From NCBI GenBank assembly GCA_973895155.1, contig OZ316892.1, positions 14,756,001 to 14,820,000 on the forward strand: DNA of 64,000 nt. Direction: 5' to 3'. Origin of the DNA: Marsupella aquatica. Lineage: Eukaryota; Marchantiophyta. Within the stretch, counting starts at the first letter, position 1. Each line of letters opens with the position of its first letter. The position numbers were made by a program, and so were the translations under genes. The notes below the pieces were generated by a model, which had not been told where the DNA came from, searched no databases, and was given only the letters and a program-made list of their open reading frames with translations. Of the stretch, positions 58,126 to 64,000 are shown in pieces.

Positions 58126-59822
58126 TAGATGTCTGGATGGTAGTTAGAAAAAGCTGGATTAGAGGACAAGAATGGTGATTCTTATGATCCTGGTGAGTGT
58201 TTGTAACATTAATTTAAGGTAGAGAAGAATTTGTAAAAAATTAGAAACTTAGTCAAAAATTTGATGTGGTCACATGTTGAGGTGTAAGTCCAATTTGAAT
58301 GAAGGTTGTTGCACATATGGAACGGAATGTGTGTGATCAAATAACTGGATTATGGACCACAATGTTCCAGCAGTTGATTCAATTATGGATCAGAATGTTC
58401 CAGCAGTTGATTCAATTATGGACCAGACCATAATGTTTGATAACATATTTGGAATGGTACATAGCACTTTTTGAGACCCAAAAGGGTAATCCCTCAAAAG
58501 AAAGTACTATTACAACTGGTCCACCAACAGTGGTTTGGGATGAAGTCATCAGTTCATCGAAGCTTTTGTTTTTCGTTTTGAACGGAGGATACCAAGATGT
58601 TGTATACACGATACTCAAATAAGCTTTGGACCTGAATGAAATCAATCTTGAAATCAGAAAAGAACTGACCCTATCACACCTAAAACCTTTCACCTCAAAC
58701 CCGAATAAACTCATTCTTGATACCTGAAACAAAAACGTGGCGACTTGATCCAAATCTAACCCCACCTCACCGTTAAGTTTTGGAACTCATGTATATGGAG
58801 CTTTCAAAGTTATTTATGCTTCCACACCCCTGTCGCACCGTAGTCCATGTATCAGTGCAAACTAAGAAACCCGAGATATACCTGAACCCATGCCTTAGCC
58901 ACCTAACCAGACAATCTCAGAACTCAGCATTCTTTTTAACTTCTCACGACACAACAATTACAGTAGAGAAGTACGGGCTGAAACTCAACGTGAGAATGAC
59001 AGGAGTTCCAACACGCCAGCTCTGAAAACCATCAAACGATACAACGAAAACAGGCCCCGGTATTTTTTCTTCATTAAGTGCTGAAACTCCAAAGTAGCAG
59101 AGCATTGGGTGAATGGCACCATGAATCTGTGAACCAAATATATCGTTGACAGAGAAAATTACAACCAGTTGACTGAATATAACCTAAAAGCAATATTTCT
59201 TCTGTGTCTCACTGACAAAGACTGTCACTGGAAGACAACAGGCACATTCATCATCCAACTTGAGAGACAATTACTGGAAGCGCACTTGAGGGAGCTGACA
59301 TTTCCCTGGCCTCATTATAAAATGTTGATCGATGGGAGGAAAGATGCCATTTCTCTTGAGTTCCATCTTCAAGTTGAAGTTCATCGAAATTTCTCCTTCA
59401 GCTCCTTGAGGACATCAGAAATGCTAAAAATCCTTAGAAATCTCAGTCAATCCTGCACATCGAAATTACAGCAATAGTTCTCAAAACCTCCACCAAAATG
59501 GGACCCATCAGTTGCTTGCAAGCAAAGTGAATTGATTCAGTGCATCCTTCTGTTAATCAACAATTGGTGGGTGTGCAAAGAAGTGATGTTACCAGGTGAA
59601 CATCGGCGCAGATCATTGTCAACGCATAAGAAGCGTTGGCTGCAAACGCTTTCGGCAAGAGCCATCGAATAGTCTCAATGGCACAGCTTCTTTCTGCTGC
59701 AGGTTCTGTCTTCCTCTCAATTATGTAACAGACAGGTTCCGCGGATTGCCCTCAGATCGTAACGGATGCAACGCAACAACTTAGAGACAAAGAGACTGTA
59801 CTGTGAGCGAGTGATGGGAATC
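58126..59822. other. Spacer between convergent aminopeptidase and PPR genes
   Basis: Contains 3' ends of two convergent genes. At about 58353-58432 a ~30-bp unit (aatgttccagcagttgattc, aattatgga(c/t)ca) occurs two to three times in tandem. The plus-strand frame at 59169-59477 (102 codons) matches nothing I know. Confidence 0.5.
58353..58432. repeat. Short tandem repeat, ~31-bp unit
   Basis: Units share attatgga(c/t)ca, gaatgttccagcagttgatt. Two full copies and a partial third. Confidence 0.85.
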
Positions 59823-62555
59823 TCAATAATGCTTACTGGCTTTCTTTCTCGTTTTTGGGGTAGACAAGATTTCCAACCTTTTGAGGTAATAACCGACTAA
59901 ATTTTCATACGTGAAAAACCGTTTTTCAATATCCTCTGAGCTCAGAAAAAGTTCCTCACAACATTTTTGAAACGGTCCCCTCCCAAAGGCGTCAAAAACC
60001 AGTTCATCTGTGTCAACTTTGGCGATATGGCCAGTGTTTGGCATCTCTGCCAAGGCTTCTGCAAGGCTGGACTGAATGTTCCCAGCAACATATGCATCCA
60101 CCACTGCTCCATATGTCACTAAATCTGGCATGATACCCTGGTGCGCCATTTCTAGGATAGTCACCCGTAGATCCCACAGCATCTGAAATTTTTTAAGTAC
60201 CGTCGTGAGTGCAAGGAAATGAATACCGCAGTACAGCAAACTAAAACTGTTGGCCGGGTATACGCAGAGGTCAGACTAATAAGGGAATTGCAGGCCTACA
60301 TCTTGTAGTCAAAGTAAAACTACAAACTGCAACAATAACAAGATGAATAGACTCCTCTTAAGCGAAACGAATACAGTAGATACCACAAACAAAATATAGA
60401 GTACAAGATAGTTACAAATGGCCTTCCACCACGTAGTAGTCATACTAATCTATGTCTGAGAGAACCTGAACACAGCAGTCTCACCTGCATCTTTGAAAAT
60501 GCCAAGGCACGAATGTTGAAGCTCGTTATATCTGCTTCAAACCCTGCCTCTTTCAATCTAACATACTCCTCCGCAAGACCTCGCATGGAGAAATTTGCAG
60601 CATGTGAGAGCAGGAGGAGATTCTCAATCAGCTTGTTCAGGCTCATCCTCCTCCTATTATGATAACGAGCAAAAGTCCCAAGCTGGTAGAAATATGACTT
60701 GCGAATGTAAGCTAGTGCCACCGCTCTGATAGTGTCCGCCCTGACCTTCAGTTTGTAAGGCCTGACCAGAGAATAAGTTCTTTCCATATCTTTTAACAAC
60801 CCAGCTTCTGCGTAGCCCTGTATCATGGCATTGACGGCCGGTCCGTCGGGATCAAGGTTCCTGGCTATCATCTCTTTCAGCGCCTTTTCCATTCGAGCAA
60901 AGAGACCTCCTTTGGCAAAACACTGGAGGAGAGCAGAGTATGTCACACTCGTTGGAGCACAATCGGGCTGGGTGCCCTCATGTGTTTTCATGTTATTGAA
61001 GATTTTCGCCATCTCGGTGTAGTGGCCATTCTTTCCATACGCGTATAATAGGCCGGTGTAAGTGATGGCATTTGGCTTGAATCCAACCTCCCTCATTTCC
61101 ACTAGAATTTGCTTTGCTCTGTCAAAGTCTCCAACCTCTGCAAAACCTTGAAGAAGGCACGAGTACGTGGCCACTGTCGGTCTTAAGTCTAACCCGATCA
61201 TTTCGTTGAAGAGCTTCTGCGCTACCTCAGGCATTCGAGCATGACCGCAAACGTTCATGAAGCCTGTGAAATCTTGCTCGGTTGCAACGTAACCTTCTTG
61301 ACGCTTCCACCATTCAAATACCTGGATCACTTAAACAAACAAGATGAGTCCTCCCCTCAGCAGATGCTTCTTCAGTGACCTTAACCAAATAAACTAGTTC
61401 ATATTACTCGGAGAGCACGACATCCATTCGAGTGGTTAAACCTTTCATTATCGTGTGGATAGGTACATGTTCCTGTTAGGTTGTCCAAAACGAAGGCTCT
61501 AACGCGTTTTCCCTAGAAGGAAGACCGTGTAAAAGCTTGCCATTCATATATAGGCTTCTGGGTTAACCAAGACATACGGTTTCATGAAAGTAAACCCTTT
61601 GAATTACATTCGAATTATCAACCTGACTACATGTATTTAAGTTGTTCTGAAACCAATTCGGTCAACTTCGAATTTCACGTCCTGTGGCTTAGCATCAGCT
61701 TGTGTAGCACGAGAAATAACGTCGAGAAATAACGTATGTGCAAATTAATAGACGAGGTCGAAGGAGCTACGATACCAGTAAAGCTTCGGATGCCCGGGAA
61801 TTTAGACAGAGAATGTTCACAACTGTCCAGAGCGTCTCGACCGTGCATTTCTCCATGCTCTCCAAAAGATCTATCGGACTTTTTCCCTGGTGGAGTAGCT
61901 GCTTCCAAATTCGGTGACGCCTAGTTCTTTTCCCTTCCGAAATAGAAATCTCTCCCCTGGCAGACCCAGAGTCTTCCACACTCCCTCGATCCATCTCAAC
62001 TCCTTGTCTACCTTCAACTGCCTCTTCGGCACTATATCCACCATCCTTGTTTACTCCAATTCCTCCTTCGTCCCTTCGGCCGAATTTCTCACCATAGTCT
62101 CGTCTGTCTTCACCACTGGTTCCAAATGTGTCCTCTTCTGCAGCACTGCGTGAGACTAAATTGTGCGGAGAATCTTCTCCAACACCAAAAAGATGTGAAG
62201 AATCGCCGGCAACAGAGGTATCATGGGCTTCTAATCTCTCCATGCGAGCTTGAGTTTCCATTCTAACATCTAACTTACTTCTATGAGCTCTGCCGTCACC
62301 ATTTTGGAATTTCGAGAGGCTTTCCGCTGCTGGTGCGTGAGGCCGCCTCCCAAGTGACGTCCGAATGGGCAAAACACCTAATGAGAAGTCAGTAGCGGAC
62401 TTCTTCGCTATCCTTGTTGTTGCCGATCTTCGGATAATCGAAGACTCTAATTTCAGTCCATTCGTCACTGCCAAACTCGCAAATCTCTGACCACCCGACG
62501 GCCGATCTTTCCCTAGCCCTTGGTACAACAGCTCGCAGTGTGAAACTGACGCCAT
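59823..62555 (-). CDS. P-class pentatricopeptide repeat protein, organelle-targeted
   Basis: RNA-binding helical repeat protein that usually acts on plastid or mitochondrial transcripts. Three exons on the minus strand: 62555-61776, 61321-60485, 60182-59823, all in phase 0; 658 aa. The first ~260 residues (exon 1) are a targeting leader plus an acidic, low-complexity stretch (KFGRRDEGGIGVNKDGG); it ends in IDLLESMEKCTVETLWTVVN. Exon 2 opens VFEWWKRQEGYVATEQDFTG and then gives consecutive 35-residue repeats, for example TVATYSCLLQGFAEVGDFDR, NAITYTGLLYAYGKNGHYTE, SVTYSALLQCFAKGGLFARM. Later helices are more degenerate. Exon 3 adds DLVTYGAVVDAYVAGNIQSS and a basic end (TRKKASKHY). No E or DYW editing domain is present, so it is a P-type protein, more likely to stabilise, cleave or help translate RNA than to edit it. 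The target is unknown. Confidence 0.93.
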
Positions 62556-63668
62556 GGCTCCAGATGAAATTTGTCCTAGAATGTCGTCTGCTCCCTCCCT
62601 CAGGTGAGATTCATCAGGTGAGATTCATCAGGTGAGATTCATAACGAAATGAAAGATAAGCAAAACCTCTGTTATCAGAAGAAACTACCATATTGAATCA
62701 CGGAAGATTTTCCCATTTTATATCGTGCTCGTGAACGCTGCGTGAGAGATGTTCAGGAGGTACTTAGCTTAGTTGGACGAAATCTCTGCCTAATTCCTGC
62801 CTTCATGTTTGGTCAGTGCCAGCAGTTGTTCCGAAATGTTAGAGCCTCAGCAAGACTGAAAGCCTCAGCTGCACCACCACATGCCAAGAGAAGACATGTC
62901 AACAGGTCATCATCATACTCTGCCTACCCTAGGCTTGGTTGCACTAATAATGTTCACAACCACAACTTCCCCTGCATGTGGAAGTGTCCAAGATTTCCCC
63001 ATTTTTTCATATTTCAATCACTCTTCTCCTCTAGCATGCCAGTTTACTCCACAATTTCAGAAAAAATCTACTTTTAATGGTAACTACGGGTAACCAGTAG
63101 CTTTTGAAGGGCAGTTGTGCTTTAAACAGGGTATTTTTCAGGATTTTACTTTTTTCCAGAGTGGCTCAAAAGATTCCCTATTTCAATTATTTTGGTGATG
63201 GTCAGATCTCCCTACATTTAAGGTTAGATTCTGGCTAGGAATTTTAGCCAAAAGTGGCGAAATATTTTTGGAGGGGGAATTTGGCAAATTTTTGCCACAA
63301 AACAAATGTTGCACTTAAACCACCACTCGCTGCACCTAAACCACCACTAGCCATGACAAAAACTTACACCACATTTTACTATAAAGAGTGTCTTTTCACC
63401 ATAAAGAGTGTCCTTTCCTAATTTGTGATTTTGTGGAGCAATGTGGAAGGGGAGAGGAGAAGAATGAGAGGAAAGTGAAAAAGAGAAGAATCTTGAACAC
63501 TTCACGCTTTTACATGGTTAGCCATGGTTTAAGGACCACTGGTTTTTCATTATGAGTTATTTTGTAGATTGTATATGATTGAACCCGCCACGTACATAGG
63601 GACACAGTATACAGGAGACAACATACCTTACAACGGAATGAGGACCACTGGTGTTCCATTATGACTTA
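62556..63668. other. Spacer upstream of the PPR gene
   Basis: Contains the PPR promoter region, where the 14-bp unit aggtgagattcatc is repeated three times at about 62602-62643. The rest, up to the Helitron end, has only short unmatched frames. Duplicated segments caccactagcc/caccactcgctgcac and ccataaagagtgtc lie near 63320-63420. Confidence 0.5.
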
Positions 63669-64000
63669 CTAGCTCAATACCCGTGCGTTGCACAAAAGAA
63701 GTCATGTCGGCCAAGATGTCGTTGAGAAAAAAAGATGCCGTGTCGGCCAAGAGGTCGTTGAGAGAAAAGATGTAGTGTCAGCCAAGAGGTTGTGGAGAGA
63801 AAAAGATGTTGTGTCGGCCAAGAGGTCGTGGAGAGAAAAGATGTAGTGTCGGCCAAGAGGTCGTGGAGAAAAAAGATGTAGTGTCAGCCAAGAGGTCATG
63901 GAGAGAAAAGATGTTGTGTCGGCCAAGAGGTCGTTGAGAGAAAAGAAGTCGTTGAGAAAAAAAGATGGCCAAGAGGTTGTTAAGAGAAAAGAAGTCATTG
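63669..64000 (-). mobile_element. 3' end of a second Helitron of the same family, cut by window
   Basis: Begins at ctagctcaatacccgtgcgt next to host A. On the minus strand this gives a GTGC-AAC-GCAC hairpin, GGGTATTGAG and CTAG. The sequence then enters a minisatellite of ~35-bp units (gtgtcggccaagaggtcgt, ggagagaaaagatg) related to, but distinct from, the one in the 20.5-kb element. The element continues past the window, so its 5' end is not seen. The minus-strand frames across it (up to 98 codons) are repeat artefacts. Confidence 0.9.
63690..64000 (-). repeat. Minisatellite in the second Helitron
   Basis: About eight units of about 35 bp, well preserved, with gatgtagtgtcggccaagag and gtcgtggagagaaaa. 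Units are more alike than those in the 20.5-kb element, suggesting more recent expansion or homogenisation. Confidence 0.9.

Noticed and set aside
63674-63998. Minus-strand open frames of 60-98 codons with repeated SFLSTTSWPT-like units
   Set aside because: Produced by the ~35-bp repeat of the second Helitron. A repeat length close to a multiple of three is not needed because several frames stay open.

Overview
The window is nuclear DNA of a green plant. It holds a plastid-type soluble starch synthase, a cytosolic ribosomal protein gene with four exons, a P-class pentatricopeptide repeat (PPR) protein with a targeting-like leader, plant-type Ty1/copia retrotransposons and Helitrons. All genes but one carry spliceosomal introns, mostly about 80-700 bp. 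Which plant cannot be fixed from sequence alone. The divergence of the proteins and the modest introns suggest a non-flowering land plant (bryophyte or lycophyte), at low confidence.

Layout, left to right. 1-3667: non-coding. 3668-9488: an old, broken minus-strand copia element with ~340-bp LTRs, tRNA-iMet primer site and mutated catalytic residues. 11037-11939: plus-strand 5' part of a DNL-type zinc-finger gene whose last exon I could not find. 15153-16636: minus-strand ribosomal protein eL13, four exons, one GC-AG intron. 20141-22916: a tandem ~500-bp duplication; one copy is split by a 1,777-bp non-autonomous Helitron (20513-22289) whose empty site survives in the other copy. 24964-30097: plus-strand soluble starch synthase, 16 exons, 739 aa, one GC-AG intron. 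31849-33873: minus-strand intronless KRI1 homologue. 34.2-42.1 kb: gene-poor DNA with several tandem repeats. 42104-48584: a minus-strand copia element with only 114-bp, nearly identical LTRs and a perfect 5-bp target duplication, inactivated by several stops and frameshifts. 48.6-53.2 kb: repeat-rich spacer. 53206-58125: plus-strand M18 aspartyl aminopeptidase, 11 exons, with a G-run tract in its probable 5' leader. 59823-62555: minus-strand three-exon PPR gene. 63669-end: the 3' terminus of a second Helitron of the same family, running off the window.

The genes are unrelated housekeeping and organelle functions: starch synthesis in plastids, ribosome structure, ribosome biogenesis in the nucleolus, peptide turnover and organelle RNA metabolism. 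They do not form a cluster. The strongest non-routine signals are the Helitron family that carries its own minisatellite, with a built-in empty-site proof of insertion, two GC-AG introns, and a short-LTR copia element whose five in-frame stops each fit a C-to-T change and whose reverse transcriptase carries an unusual insert. Exon boundaries were set by hand from protein conservation, splice consensus and reading-frame phase. In the four fully modelled multi-exon genes the joined exons give an uninterrupted frame.
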